Made by a program: the position numbers and the translations under genes. A model generated the notes under the pieces. The model made no database searches, had not been told where the DNA came from, and worked only from the letters and a program-made list of their open reading frames with translations. DNA of 64,000 nt from Pseudomonas sp. MM223 (GTDB lineage: Bacteria; Pseudomonadota; Gammaproteobacteria; Pseudomonadales; Pseudomonadaceae), in assembly GCA_947090765.1 (NCBI GenBank), contig OX352322.1, positions 2,649,501 through 2,713,500 on the forward strand. The letters run 5' to 3'. Shown piece after piece: positions 1-11,031 of this stretch; the stretch's first letter is position 1, and each line of letters begins with the position of its first letter.

Positions 1-2
1 AC

Positions 3-104
3 CTGTACGGGGTGTTTGCCAGCGTATTCGTGCTTGCCGCAGGTTGCCTGCTGTTGCTGCGCCCGGCGGCCAGCCCTGCGCGGCCGGTGCTGGCCGACGC
101 CTAG
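3..104 (+). CDS. C-terminal end of a membrane protein, probably an MFS transporter (partial)
   Basis: The first 34 codons of the window are open in frame 3 and end at a TAG. They encode one hydrophobic helix (LYGVFASVFVLAAGCLLLL) followed by a short polar tail, the usual end of a 12-helix major facilitator transporter. The start lies outside the window, so the family is inferred from the tail only. Its stop codon interlocks with the stop of the convergent LysR gene in a CTAG at 101-104, so the two genes share their last bases. Confidence 0.5.
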   Translation: MYGVFASVFVLAAGCLLLLRPAASPARPVLADA

Positions 105-997
105 GCCTGGCCGTCGATGATCGCCTGGGCGACCGTGGCGTAGAACCATTGCAGGGCGGCGGAGTTGTCGCTGTTGGGGTGCCAGTTCAGCGACACATTG
201 AACTCGGCAACCTGGAACGGCAACTCAAGCATTTTCAACCCCCCGTCCTGCATGAATAGCCGGCCAATCTGTGCCGGCAGCACGGCAAGCAGGTCGGTAC
301 CGGGGATGATCTTCGGCAGTACCGAGAAGTGCGGCACCTGCAGGCTGATGCGCCGTTGCAGCTGCATGCTGGTGAGCACGTCTTCGACACTGCCGTGGCC
401 GGTGGTACGGGTAACGCTGATATGGCGCTCGGCAATGAACTGCTCAAGGGACAGTTCATTGCCGATGCGCGGGTGGTCCTGGCTCAGCAGGCAAACATAA
501 CGTTCGCGCATGAGTACCTGGCTACGCGTGCCCGGCACGGGCGGGCGGCAGATGGCGGCGTCGATCTTGCCGCTGGCCAGCCAGTCGCCCACTTGGTCGA
601 CCTGCAGTGGCAGCACCTCGACTTCGGCCCGCGGGGCGTCGCGGTTCAGGCGCGCCAGAATCAGCGGTAAAAAGCCCATTTCGCCGAGGTCGGAAAGGGC
701 GATGCGGAACCTGCGTTCGGTGGTGGCGGGGTCGAACTGGCGGGTGCTTTGCACGGCGCCTTCAATGCGCGTCAGGGCGTCACGCAGGGTGCCGTACAAC
801 TGCTCGGCGACAAAGGTTGGCTGGATACCGTCACGCGTGCGGCTGAACAGGGCGTCGTCAAACAGCTCGCGCAGGCGTGCCAGGCCATAGCTGACCGATG
901 GCTGGGTAACGAACAGGCGCTCGGCAGCAAGGGTGACGCTGCGGGCCTCGTACAGGGTGACGAAAGTGCGGATCAGGTTCAGGTCGATGTGGCTCAT
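101..997 (-). CDS. LysR-family transcriptional regulator of the benzoylformate cluster
   Basis: This 298-residue protein has the LysR layout. An N-terminal winged helix-turn-helix covers about residues 4-63 (LNLIRTFVTLYEARSVTLAA, then FVTQPSVSYGLARL as recognition region), followed by a periplasmic-binding-like effector domain (about 90-295). It is transcribed divergently from mdlC across 117 bases, the classic arrangement for a LysR activator controlling the neighbouring operon. By context its inducer is probably benzoylformate or a related aromatic acid, but this is inferred. An interrupted palindrome ATCAA-T-TTGAT at 1045-1055 in the shared promoter is a plausible binding site. Confidence 0.85.
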   Translation of the reverse strand: MSHIDLNLIRTFVTLYEARSVTLAAERLFVTQPSVSYGLARLRELFDDALFSRTRDGIQPTFVAEQLYGTLRDALTRIEGAVQSTRQFDPATTERRFRIALSDLGEMGFLPLILARLNRDAPRAEVEVLPLQVDQVGDWLASGKIDAAICRPPVPGTRSQVLMRERYVCLLSQDHPRIGNELSLEQFIAERHISVTRTTGHGSVEDVLTSMQLQRRISLQVPHFSVLPKIIPGTDLLAVLPAQIGRLFMQDGGLKMLELPFQVAEFNVSLNWHPNSDNSAALQWFYATVAQAIIDGQA

Positions 998-1044
998 GGG
1001 GCTTAGGTTTCACATAGATAGGTTTTATTTTAAGTAAAGATAGT

Positions 1045-1055
1045 ATCAATTTGAT
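1045..1055. promoter_or_regulatory. Candidate LysR operator between the regulator and mdlC
   Basis: ATCAA-T-TTGAT is a perfect 11-bp palindrome in the 117-base AT-rich gap between the divergent LysR and mdlC genes. It lies 60 bases upstream of the mdlC start. The position suits activation of mdlC and autoregulation. Assignment to the adjacent regulator is inference. Confidence 0.4.
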
Positions 1056-1081
1056 CAATCTGGCCGTGGCTGCAAAAGTAA

Positions 1082-2701
<1,620 letters not shown>

Positions 2702-2756
2702 ACCCGACACACACGCACACCACGCGACACCCACAAAAACAATAAACGAGGTGGCT

Positions 2757-4097
2757 ATGAAGACGACTTCCGTAAGTGAAGTGATCGATGCTGCACCCTT
2801 CAATCGCACGCACCTGCTGATACTGCTGTGGGGCTGTTTCATCATGCTGTTCGACGGCTATGACATGGTGATCTACGGCTCGGTGGTGCCACGCCTGATG
2901 CAGGAATGGCAACTCACTGCCATCGAAGCCGGCACGCTCGGCAGCTGTGCGCTGTTCGGCATGCTGTTCGGCGGTACCTTGCTGGCGCCACTGGCCGACC
3001 GTTTCGGCCGGCGCAAGCTGATCATCCTCACCACACTGCTGGCCAGCCTGGCGGCGTTCATGACCGGGCATGCAGAAACCCCGCTGGAGCTCGGCGCCTG
3101 CCGCCTGGTGACCGGGCTGGCCCTGGGCGCGCTGGTACCCAGCGCCGTCAACCTGATCAGCGAGTTCGCCCCGCAAGGACGGCGCAGCACCATGATTACC
3201 GTGATGTCCAGCTTCTACTCGGTGGGCGCGGTGCTGTCGGCCTTGCTGGCGATAGCGGTGATCCCGCAGTGGGGTTGGCAGGCTGTGTTCTATGTGGCGG
3301 TGCTGCCGGTACTGGCCGTGCCGTTCATGCTGCGCTACCTGCCGGAGTCGGCGGCGTTTCTTGAGCTCAAGGGGCGCCGTGCCGAGCTTGAGCAGTTGCT
3401 GGCGAAGGTTGACCCGGCGTTTCGCCCAGGCACCGAGCTGCGCCTGGCAGGCAGCGGCCAGCCGGCAGACAAGGCGCGCCTGGCGCAGTTGTTTGGCCGC
3501 GGTCAGGCCCTGGCCACCGTGTTGCTGTGGGTGGCGTTCGCCATGTGCATGCTGATGAGCTACGGCCTCAATACCTGGTTGCCCAAGCTGATGGCGCAGG
3601 GCGGCTACGCCCTGGGTTCGAGCCTGGCGTTTCTGGTCACGCTGAACATTGGCGCCACCGTCGGTGCGTTGTTTGGAGGCTGGCTCGCAGACCGCCTGGG
3701 CGTGCAGCGCACGCTGGCGCTGTTCTTCGTGCTGGCAGCGTTGTCGCTGGCGGCACTTGGGCTCAACCCGGGCCCACTGCTGCTTAACCTGCTGTTGCTG
3801 ATTGCCGGCGCTACCACCATCGGCACGTTGGCGGTAATCCACGCCTACGCCTCTATCGCCTACCCGGCGCACATCCGCTCCACCGGGGTGGGTTGGGCTG
3901 CCGGCATCGGCCGCCTCGGCGCCATTGCCGGGCCCATGCTGGGTGGCACGCTGCTGTCGTTGCAGCTGCCCATCCAGCACAACTTCCTCGCCTTTGCCCT
4001 GCCTGGGGTGATCGGTGCGCTGGCCATCGCCTTTATCCAGGTGCGTGTGCCACAACAGGCCGGTGAGCCTGAAGCTGCCAACAAACCTACGTGCTGA
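2757..4097 (+). CDS. MFS aromatic acid:H+ symporter
   Basis: This 446-residue protein has about 12 hydrophobic helices. The signature [13 protein letters not shown] in helix 1 is characteristic of the aromatic acid:H+ symporter family (PcaK, BenK, VanK). The MFS motif between helices 2 and 3 is present as [14 protein letters not shown]. The ATG at 2757 is preferred over the in-frame GTG at 2751 because GAGG sits at a proper distance from it. It lies between the decarboxylase and the aldehyde dehydrogenase and most likely imports benzoylformate, mandelate or a similar acid; the exact substrate is inferred. Confidence 0.85.
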   Translation: MKTTSVSEVIDAAPFNRTHLLILLWGCFIMLFDGYDMVIYGSVVPRLMQEWQLTAIEAGTLGSCALFGMLFGGTLLAPLADRFGRRKLIILTTLLASLAAFMTGHAETPLELGACRLVTGLALGALVPSAVNLISEFAPQGRRSTMITVMSSFYSVGAVLSALLAIAVIPQWGWQAVFYVAVLPVLAVPFMLRYLPESAAFLELKGRRAELEQLLAKVDPAFRPGTELRLAGSGQPADKARLAQLFGRGQALATVLLWVAFAMCMLMSYGLNTWLPKLMAQGGYALGSSLAFLVTLNIGATVGALFGGWLADRLGVQRTLALFFVLAALSLAALGLNPGPLLLNLLLLIAGATTIGTLAVIHAYASIAYPAHIRSTGVGWAAGIGRLGAIAGPMLGGTLLSLQLPIQHNFLAFALPGVIGALAIAFIQVRVPQQAGEPEAANKPTC

Positions 4098-4111
4098 CCA
4101 AGGAGCCTTGC

Positions 4112-5587
4112 ATGTCTGCCAATAGCCCTCGTTATCAAGACCTTCAGCTGCTGCCGATAGCCGGCCAGTGGCGCGCCGGCAATGCCGGCAAGACCCTGAA
4201 CGTGCACAACCCGTACAACGATGACGTGTTGCTGCAGGTTCAACAGGCCAGCCGCGCCGACCTCGATGCCGCCTATCAGGAGGCAGCCCGGGCACAGTCG
4301 AAATGGGCGGCACTGGGGCCCGCCGCACGCGCCGCGGTGCTGTACGAAGTGGTGGCGATCTTCGACCGTCGCCGCGACGAGATCATCGACTGGATCATCC
4401 GCGAGTCTGGCAGCACCCGGCTCAAGGCCCAGCTGGAATGGGGCGCGGCGCGGGCAATTGCGCTGGAGTCGGCATCGTTCCCGTCGCGGGTGCACGGGCG
4501 CATTGTCGAGTCCAATGTGCCGGGCAAGGAAAGCCGCGTGTACCGCAGTGCCCTGGGGGTGGTCGGGGTGATCAGCCCGTGGAATTTCCCGCTGCACCTG
4601 ACCCAACGCTCGATTGCCCCGGCGCTGGCGCTGGGCAATGCCGTGGTGGTCAAGCCTGCCAGCGACACCCCGGTGTGCGGCGGCCTGCTGCTGGCACGCA
4701 TTTTCGAAGAGGCCGGGTTGCCAGCCGGGGTACTTAGCGTGGTGGTCGGCGCGGGCAGCGACATCGGTGATGCCTTCGTCGAGCACCCGGTGCCGGCGCT
4801 GATCACCTTCACTGGCTCCACCCCCGTCGGGCGTGGCATTGGCCGTATCGCCAGTGGTGGCGAACACCTCAAGCACGTTGCGCTTGAGCTGGGCGGCAAC
4901 AGCCCGTTCGTGGTGCTGGACGATGCCGACCTTGAACAGGCAGTGAATGCCGCCGTGTTCGGCAAGTTTCTGCATCAGGGGCAGATCTGCATGGCAGTGA
5001 ACCGGATCATCGTTGACGACAGCCTCTACGACGCGTTTGCCGAGCGCTTTGTCGCACGTGTCCGGGCGTTGGTGGTAGGCGACCCGGACTCGCCCGCTAC
5101 GGTGATCGGGCCTGTGATCAATGCCCGGCAATTGCAGGGCCTGCTGGACAAGATCAGCCTGGCACGCGGCGAAGGTGCCGAGCCGCTGTACGAGGGCGGG
5201 GTCAATGGCAACTTGCTGGCGCCGCATGTGTATGGCGAGGTCACCGTCGACATGGACCTTGCGCGTAACGAAATCTTCGGCCCGTTGGTAGGCTTGCTGC
5301 GCGCGCGTGACGAAGCGCATGCCCTGGAGCTGGCCAATGCCAGCGAGTTCGGCCTTTCCAGCGCGGTATTCAGCCGCAACCTGGAGCGTGCCGTGCGCTT
5401 TGCCCGCCAGGTGCGTGCAGGCATGAGCCATATCAACGACATCCCGGTGAACGACGAGGCCAACGCCCCGTTCGGCGGCGAGAAGAACTCGGGGCTTGGC
5501 CGTTTCAACGGGGATTGGGCCATCGACGAGTTCACCCGCGATCACTGGGTCAGCGTGCAGCACGTGCCGCGCCAGTATCCGTTCTGA
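4112..5587 (+). CDS. NAD(P)+-dependent aldehyde dehydrogenase, probably benzaldehyde dehydrogenase
   Basis: The 491-residue protein belongs to the aldehyde dehydrogenase superfamily. The general base Glu259 lies in [10 protein letters not shown] and the nucleophile Cys293 in GQICMAVNR; the cofactor-binding motif is SPWNFPLH. By position it would oxidise the benzaldehyde made by mdlC to benzoate. It is longer than the classical P. putida MdlD (about 436 residues, class 3), so it is a different type of enzyme doing that job. The ATG at 4112 follows AGGAG by six bases; an upstream in-frame GTG overlaps the transporter stop and is less likely. Confidence 0.85.
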   Translation: MSANSPRYQDLQLLPIAGQWRAGNAGKTLNVHNPYNDDVLLQVQQASRADLDAAYQEAARAQSKWAALGPAARAAVLYEVVAIFDRRRDEIIDWIIRESGSTRLKAQLEWGAARAIALESASFPSRVHGRIVESNVPGKESRVYRSALGVVGVISPWNFPLHLTQRSIAPALALGNAVVVKPASDTPVCGGLLLARIFEEAGLPAGVLSVVVGAGSDIGDAFVEHPVPALITFTGSTPVGRGIGRIASGGEHLKHVALELGGNSPFVVLDDADLEQAVNAAVFGKFLHQGQICMAVNRIIVDDSLYDAFAERFVARVRALVVGDPDSPATVIGPVINARQLQGLLDKISLARGEGAEPLYEGGVNGNLLAPHVYGEVTVDMDLARNEIFGPLVGLLRARDEAHALELANASEFGLSSAVFSRNLERAVRFARQVRAGMSHINDIPVNDEANAPFGGEKNSGLGRFNGDWAIDEFTRDHWVSVQHVPRQYPF

Positions 5588-5608
5588 TGCACTGAGCCAC
5601 TGAGTAGC

Positions 5609-5626
5609 GCCCGGCCCAGGCCGGGC
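5609..5626 (+). terminator. GC-rich hairpin after the aldehyde dehydrogenase
   Basis: GCCCGGC-CCAG-GCCGGGC forms a 7-bp stem just after the aldehyde dehydrogenase stop. No run of T follows, so it may be a weak terminator or a processing site before the porin gene. Confidence 0.4.
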
Positions 5627-5706
5627 ATTCATGCAGCCATTCGATCACGGGCTCTGGGCAGCCTGCGGGGGGCGGCTGCGCCCAAGTAACGCGGAGAACA
5701 ATAATA

Positions 5707-6960
5707 ATGATGCACACAACTTGCACCCTGGCCCGTTCGGCCCTGGCGGTTTCGCTGGCGCTTGGCCTGGGTTTGCCGGCCTGGGCCGAGGAGGGCGGCT
5801 TCCTTGAGGATGCCAAGGTTGGGCTGACACTGCGCAACTACTACTTCAACCGCGATTTCCGCGACCCGGGGGCGGCCAAGAGCAAGGTTGAAGAGTGGGC
5901 CCAGGGCTTCATCTTCAAGTTCAGTTCTGGCTACACGCCGGGGCTGATCGGTGTAGGCCTGGACGGCATCGCCATGTTCGGCGTGAAGCTGGACAGCGGC
6001 CGCGGCACCAGCGGCTCCGAACTGCTTCCGGTGCACGATGACGGGCGTGCGGCCGACAACTATGGCCGCGCCGGGCTGGCGGCCAAGCTGCGTATTTCAT
6101 CCACCGAGCTGAAGGTGGGTGAGTTGCTGCCGGATATCCCGCTGCTGCGCTACGACGATGGTCGCCTGCTGCCGCAAACCTTCCGTGGCGCCACGCTGGA
6201 CTCCCGCGAGATCGAAGGCCTGAGCCTGCAAGCCGGCCAGTACCGCGAGGTGAGCCTGCGCAACTCGTCCGACATGCAGGACCTTTCCGCCTGGGCCGCG
6301 CCCGGGGTCACCTCGGACGGCTTCAACTATGCTGGCGCCGAGTACCGCTTCAACCAGCAGCGCACCCTGATCGGCGCCTGGCATTCGCAGCTGGAGGACA
6401 TCTACCAGCAAAGCTACTTCAACCTGCTGCACAGCCAGCGGGTGGGGGAGTGGACGCTGGGGGCCAACCTGGGTTACTTCATCGACCGGGAGGACGGCCA
6501 GGCGCGCATCGGCGACATCCAGAGCCGCACGGGCTACGCCTTGCTGTCGGCCGCGCACAGTGGCCATACGCTGTACCTGGGGTTGCAGAAGGTCAGTGGC
6601 GACAGCCCGTGGATGTCGGTGTACGGCAGTAGCGGCCGCACCTTGGGCAACGACATGTTCAACGGCAACTTCAGTAACGCCGACGAGCGTTCGTGGCAGG
6701 TGCGTTACGACTACAACTTTGCCGCGCTGGGTGTGCCGGGGCTGCTGGCCATGGTGCGTTACGGGCATGGCGAAAATGCAACCACGGCGGCGGGCAGCAA
6801 TGGCAAGGAGTGGGAGCGCGATACCGAGGTGAACTACACCTTCCAGAGTGGGGCGTTGAAGAACCTCAACATCCGCCTGAACAACGCGACCAACCGGCGC
6901 AGCTTCAACAGCGACTTCGACCAGACCCGCTTGATCGTCAGCTACCCCCTGACGCTGTAA
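5707..6960 (+). CDS. OprD-family outer membrane porin
   Basis: This 417-residue protein starts with a Sec signal peptide ending in LPAWA (cleavage after about residue 27). The mature part has OprD-family features: alternating amphipathic beta strands, DGFNYAGAEYRFN, RYDYNFAALGVPGLLAMVRY and a C-terminal strand DQTRLIVSYPLTL. OprD/BenF-type channels admit small aromatic carboxylates through the outer membrane. Its place at the end of the mdlC set suggests entry of benzoylformate or a related acid. A GGAGAA precedes the start; the following codon is also ATG. Confidence 0.88.
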   Translation: MMHTTCTLARSALAVSLALGLGLPAWAEEGGFLEDAKVGLTLRNYYFNRDFRDPGAAKSKVEEWAQGFIFKFSSGYTPGLIGVGLDGIAMFGVKLDSGRGTSGSELLPVHDDGRAADNYGRAGLAAKLRISSTELKVGELLPDIPLLRYDDGRLLPQTFRGATLDSREIEGLSLQAGQYREVSLRNSSDMQDLSAWAAPGVTSDGFNYAGAEYRFNQQRTLIGAWHSQLEDIYQQSYFNLLHSQRVGEWTLGANLGYFIDREDGQARIGDIQSRTGYALLSAAHSGHTLYLGLQKVSGDSPWMSVYGSSGRTLGNDMFNGNFSNADERSWQVRYDYNFAALGVPGLLAMVRYGHGENATTAAGSNGKEWERDTEVNYTFQSGALKNLNIRLNNATNRRSFNSDFDQTRLIVSYPLTL

Positions 6961-7004
6961 GCCATTTCTATCCTCACAGCGCAGCCCATCAGGTGTGCGC
7001 GGTA

Positions 7005-7100
7005 CCTGTAGGAGCAGCCTTGTGCTGCGAAGAGGCACGAATGGCTGACGAGATGTTTGGCTGTACCGGCCTCTTCGCAGCACAAGGCTGCTCCTACAGG
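7005..7100. repeat. Paired REP element, GCAGCC family
   Basis: Two arms of about 32 bases, each containing TGTAGGAGCAGCCTTG, face each other across a short variable centre. They form a near-perfect inverted pair between the porin and vanR. The same unit recurs at 44911, 48141 and 62465. Confidence 0.85.
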
Positions 7101-7209
7101 TACGGCGTTTGCCTTGATGCGGGTGTGTAATCCGGTCAACCCGAACAGGCCAGCAACTAACCCTCACCTTGCGCTAAGATGCCCGCTCATGCCCCTGGAA
7201 GTAGCCTGG

Positions 7210-7923
7210 ATGAGCAAACCCGGTCAAATGGTGCTGGTTGCGTTGCGCAAGATGATCGCCTCGGGCGAGCTGGCGGCCGGCGAGCGCCTGATGGAAGTCC
7301 CCACCGCCGAACTGTTCGGCGTCTCACGCATGCCTGTGCGCATGGCGTTTCGTACCCTTGAGCAGGAAGGCCTGCTGGTGCGCTTCGGCGGCCGGGGGTT
7401 TCAGGTGCGCTCGGTCAGCGCCGATGATATCGCTGGCGCGGTCGAGGTGCGTGGCGTACTGGAGGGGTTGGCGGCTCGCCAGGCCGCGGAGCGTGGCTTG
7501 TCAGCGCAAGCCCGCGCGGCGCTGCAACAGTGCCTGGTCGATGGCGACCAGCTGTTCGACAAGGGCTTTGTGACCGAAGAAGACCTGCAGGCCTACCACG
7601 ACCTGAACATGCGCTTTCACCAGGTGATCATCGAAGCCAGCCACAACCCGGCCATCGCCGATGCCCTGGCGCGCAACGACCACCTGCCGTTTGCCTCGGT
7701 CACTGCACTGGCGGTGGACCGCCATGACCTGGCCCGCGAATTCCGGCGCTTCAACTTCGCCCATATGCAGCACCACGCGGTGTTCGACGCCCTGACCAAC
7801 CGCCAGGGTGCCCGCGCCGAAGCGATCATGCGCGAGCACGCCAATGCCACCTTGCGCTACGCCGAGACCTTTGGCGGGGCAACGGCAGACGCGGGCATGA
7901 AGGTTATCCTGCCCTCGGCGTAA
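7210..7923 (+). CDS. vanR: GntR-family repressor of vanillate demethylase
   Basis: The 237-residue protein has an N-terminal GntR winged helix (about residues 4-70, with FGVSRMPVRMAFRTLEQEGL as recognition region) and a helical FCD effector domain with His ligands (about 80-225). It is convergent with vanB, five bases apart. Sequence and location match VanR, which represses vanAB until vanillate is present. The ATG at 7210 has GGAAG at a proper distance; the in-frame ATG at 7189 is an alternative start without an obvious ribosome site. Two TGGATCCA operators in the vanA promoter fit this regulator. Confidence 0.85.
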   Translation: MSKPGQMVLVALRKMIASGELAAGERLMEVPTAELFGVSRMPVRMAFRTLEQEGLLVRFGGRGFQVRSVSADDIAGAVEVRGVLEGLAARQAAERGLSAQARAALQQCLVDGDQLFDKGFVTEEDLQAYHDLNMRFHQVIIEASHNPAIADALARNDHLPFASVTALAVDRHDLAREFRRFNFAHMQHHAVFDALTNRQGARAEAIMREHANATLRYAETFGGATADAGMKVILPSA

Positions 7924-7928
7924 ACCGG

Positions 7929-8879
7929 TTAGATATCCAGCACCAGCAACGGCGTTTTCGAGCGCGAGCAGCAGGGCGTGAACTGATCGTTCAGCGCCTG
8001 CTCCTCTTCGGTGAGGAACAGGTCGCGATGGTCCGGCGTACCCTGCAGCACGCGGGTCAGGCAGGTGCCGCAAATTCCCTGCTCGCAGGACATGGCAATC
8101 TCGATACCGTTTTGTTCCAGCACTTGCACCACGGTCTGGTCGGCCGGTACCTCGAACACCTGCCCCGTGCTGCCCACCTGCACCGAAAAACTGCCATCGT
8201 TGCTGGCATCCACCGGTGCCGCGGCAAAGTACTCGCGGTGCAGGTTGGCCTCCTGCCAGCCCAGCCCCTTGGCGCTGTCCAGCACATGCTGCATGAACCC
8301 GCCGGGCCCGCAAACATACAGATGCACATCCTCTTGCGGGTTGCCCAGCACCCGGGCGATATCCAGTGCGGTTTCCGGTTGTTCGTCAAAGTGCACGAAC
8401 AGGCGATCGGCGAACGGCGCGTTGCGAATACGCTCGACAAAGGCCGCACGCTCGCTGGAGCGGGCGCAGTAGTGCAGCTCGAAATCATGGCCGCTGTGGG
8501 ACAGCTGCTCGGCCATGCACAGGATCGGGGTAATGCCGATGCCACCGGCAAACAGCAGGCTGCGCTGCGCCCCCTCGGCCAACGGGAACAGGTTGCGCGG
8601 CGCGCTGATGCGCAGCCGTGCGCCGGCCTGCACCTGCTCGTGCAGGCTGCGTGAGCCGCCCCGCGAAGCCGGGTCGTTGAGCACGCCAATCAGGTAACGA
8701 TGGCGTTCCTCGGGGTGGTTGCACAGCGAATACTGGCGCACCAGCCCATCGGGCAAATGCACGTCGATATGTGCGCCAGCGCTGAACGCCGGCAGCAGGC
8801 TGCCATCCGCCGCCGCCAGCTCGAAGCTGCAAATACCTTGCGCTTCATCGTTACGGGACACCACTACGGCATCGATCAT
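7929..8879 (-). CDS. vanB: Vanillate O-demethylase reductase subunit
   Basis: The 316-residue protein is a class IA oxygenase reductase. It has a flavin-binding barrel (RQYSLCNHPEE), an NAD-binding lobe (FAGGIGITPI) and a C-terminal plant-type 2Fe-2S domain with cysteines in CEQGICGTCL. It passes electrons from NADH to VanA. The gene follows vanA on the same strand 12 bases downstream, so the two are co-transcribed and made in step. Confidence 0.9.
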   Translation of the reverse strand: MIDAVVVSRNDEAQGICSFELAAADGSLLPAFSAGAHIDVHLPDGLVRQYSLCNHPEERHRYLIGVLNDPASRGGSRSLHEQVQAGARLRISAPRNLFPLAEGAQRSLLFAGGIGITPILCMAEQLSHSGHDFELHYCARSSERAAFVERIRNAPFADRLFVHFDEQPETALDIARVLGNPQEDVHLYVCGPGGFMQHVLDSAKGLGWQEANLHREYFAAAPVDASNDGSFSVQVGSTGQVFEVPADQTVVQVLEQNGIEIAMSCEQGICGTCLTRVLQGTPDHRDLFLTEEEQALNDQFTPCCSRSKTPLLVLDI

Positions 8880-8891
8880 GTTGGCTGTTCC

Positions 8892-9959
8892 TCAGGCAGG
8901 GGTGGCACTGGTAGCGATCAGTTGTGGTTGCGGTGCACGCTCTTTGGCGATGATCCGCTCCAGCACCTTGCGCGACTGCACGCCGCCAGCATCGATGTTC
9001 AGCTTCAAAAGGTTGCGCTCGGGGTAGGCCAGCAAGTTCTGTTGCTGGCGTTCGAGCATCTCCAGGTCTTCGCTGAAAATCTTGCCTTGGCCCTCACGAA
9101 TGTTGTCGGTCAGGGTCTGGTCGTGTGCGGCGAAGTTGCGTGCCATGCCCCAGAAGTACCAGATCGAGGTGTCGGTTTCCGGGGTGATGAAATCCACCAC
9201 GATGCTCGACGCCTTGTGCTGCGCGTCGGCGTGGTAGCCACCCTTGCCGGCATGCGCCACGCCCACTTCGATCAGCACATGGCTGGGCGGGGTAAAGCGG
9301 CAAATTTGCCAGCGGTCCACCGGCACGTCGTCGGCCAGGCCGTTGCCACGCAGGGCCATGCGCCAGAAGGGCGGGGCCATGATGTTTTCCATGTGCCGCG
9401 AGGTGACCACCTCGTCGCCGGTGACGGTGGTGACTGGGGGCGCCTCGTCGATTTCCTTCTGGCCGATGCTGGAGGCATGCACGTAGGTTTCGTGGGTGAG
9501 GTCCATGAGGTTGTCGATCATCAGGCGGTAGTCGCAACCGATGTGGAACAACCCGCCGCCATACGCCCACTCATCACTCACCGCCCATTCAAGGTGCGGA
9601 ATCAGCGCCGGGTCGGCCTGCGCCTGGTCGCCAGGCCAGACCCAGATGAAGCCATAGCGCTCGACGGCGGCGAAGGTCTTGTTACACGGAAAGCCCCGCA
9701 CCCGCTGGCCCGGCATCGACACGGTCTTGCCATCGCAGCCCATGACCAGGCCGTGGTAGCCACACACCAGGTTGCCGTCTTCGACATAACCCAGCGACAA
9801 CGGCGCGCCGCGGTGCGGGCAGAAGTCCTCGACGGCGGCCACGGTGTTCTCCTGGGCGCGGTAGAACACGATCTTTTCCCCGCAAATCTGCCGGCCCAGG
9901 GGCTTGGTGGCGATCTCATCGGGGGTGCAGGCGACGTACCAGGTATTTTTGGGGTACAT
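8892..9959 (-). CDS. vanA: Vanillate O-demethylase oxygenase subunit
   Basis: VanA is the Rieske oxygenase that removes the methyl group of vanillate, giving protocatechuate and formaldehyde. The 355-residue protein has Rieske ligands Cys47, His49, Cys66 and His69 (CPHRGAPLS ... CGYHG). The mononuclear iron region is NLMDLTHETYVHASS. Length and sequence match known Pseudomonas VanA. Operator palindromes lie 31 and 118 bases upstream of its start. Protocatechuate ring-cleavage genes are not in this window. Confidence 0.93.
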   Translation of the reverse strand: MYPKNTWYVACTPDEIATKPLGRQICGEKIVFYRAQENTVAAVEDFCPHRGAPLSLGYVEDGNLVCGYHGLVMGCDGKTVSMPGQRVRGFPCNKTFAAVERYGFIWVWPGDQAQADPALIPHLEWAVSDEWAYGGGLFHIGCDYRLMIDNLMDLTHETYVHASSIGQKEIDEAPPVTTVTGDEVVTSRHMENIMAPPFWRMALRGNGLADDVPVDRWQICRFTPPSHVLIEVGVAHAGKGGYHADAQHKASSIVVDFITPETDTSIWYFWGMARNFAAHDQTLTDNIREGQGKIFSEDLEMLERQQQNLLAYPERNLLKLNIDAGGVQSRKVLERIIAKERAPQPQLIATSATPA

Positions 9960-9989
9960 GGGAGGCTCTCCAGGGTTTTGTTTTTATTT

Positions 9990-10001
9990 AATGGATCCAT
10001 T
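9990..10001. promoter_or_regulatory. VanR operator 1 in the vanA promoter
   Basis: AATGGATCCATT is a perfect 12-bp palindrome 31 bases upstream of vanA. VanR of other bacteria is known to bind TGGATCCA-centred palindromes, so this is very likely the repressor site. Confidence 0.75.
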
Positions 10002-10076
10002 AGAGCCGTCATTGATGAGCATGGTCAACAGCTACTGGCTTTTAATCGTCGGTTTTGTGCGATTATCGGTTTTTAG

Positions 10077-10084
10077 TGGATCCA
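10077..10084. promoter_or_regulatory. VanR operator 2
   Basis: TGGATCCA recurs in the context GTGGATCCAT. Its centre is 85 bp, about eight helical turns, from operator 1, which would suit a repression loop or two dimers on one face. Confidence 0.6.
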
Positions 10085-10238
10085 TAACTCGTTTGTGGGT
10101 GGTGCCCCTCAGCAGTAGGACAGGCAGTAAGACCGCACCTGACCAGTTGACGCGGCAAATGCAGGAGCGGCCTTGTGCGCTGAATCTCCCCGAACCTGCT
10201 ATTCCTGAAAGAACACCCAACCCCACCAAGGCCCGTCG

Positions 10239-11031
10239 ATGCTCGCCATCGAACAGCCCACAAATCATTCCCCACCCCCAAGGCCCGCTCCCCGTCCTGC
10301 AGGGTGTCGATCTGCGCCTGGCACGCGGTAGCAGCCTGGCGCTGATGGGCGAGTCGGGCAGCGGCAAGAGCACGTTGCTGCACCTGATTGCCGGCCTGGA
10401 CCGTGCCGACAGCGGCCGCATCCTGATCGACGACGTTGCGCTCGACAGCCGCTCGGAGGCGTCGCTGGCGCAGTGGCGATGGGAGGGGATTGGCCTGGTG
10501 TTCCAGCAATACAACCTGATTAGCAGCCTGGACGTGGCGGCCAACCTTGCCTTTCAGGCCAGGTTGGCCGACAGGCATGACCCGCAATGGGTGGCTTACC
10601 TGGCAGAGCGGTTGGGCCTGGCAGGTTTGCTGGCGCGCTACCCTGAGCAGCTGTCCGGTGGCCAGCAGCAGCGGGTTGCCATCGGCCGTGCCCTGGCCGG
10701 GCGACCGGCCTGGCTGCTGGCCGACGAGCCCACCGGCAGCCTTGACGAAGCCAGCAGCGATGAGGTGCTGAGCCTGCTGCTGCAACTGGTTTCCGAGGCC
10801 GGCAGCGGTGTGCTGATGGTGACCCACAGCCCCCGGTTGGCGGCACGCTTGCAGCAGCGTTGCCAGCTGCAGGCCGGTCGCGTGCAGCCAGAGCGGGGTG
10901 ATGAGGCTTTTGTCGCTGGCCCTGTTGGCGTTGCTCAGCCATTGGCGGCGCCATCGTGTGCAGTTTTTCAGCATCTTCACCGGGTTGTGGCTGGCCACGG
11001 CGCTGTGGACGGGCGTGCAGGCACTGAATAG
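10239..11031 (+). CDS. ABC transporter ATP-binding protein (LolD/MacB type) with an apparent frameshift near its start
   Basis: The core is a complete exporter-type ATPase: Walker A GESGSGKST, Q-loop FQQYN, signature LSGGQQQRV, Walker B WLLADEPTGSLDE and switch MVTHSP. The natural start appears to be ATG 10239 (MLAIEQ). That frame runs into the ATPase frame (QGPLPVLQGVDL) only if one C is removed from the CCCCC tract at about 10271-10276. The ATPase frame itself has no good start. It also runs 130 bases into the permease gene, adding about 44 unlike residues, whereas the original frame would stop at a TGATG overlapping the permease start. The gene is therefore either frameshifted or misread. 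It would energise the permease at 10901. Confidence 0.7.
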
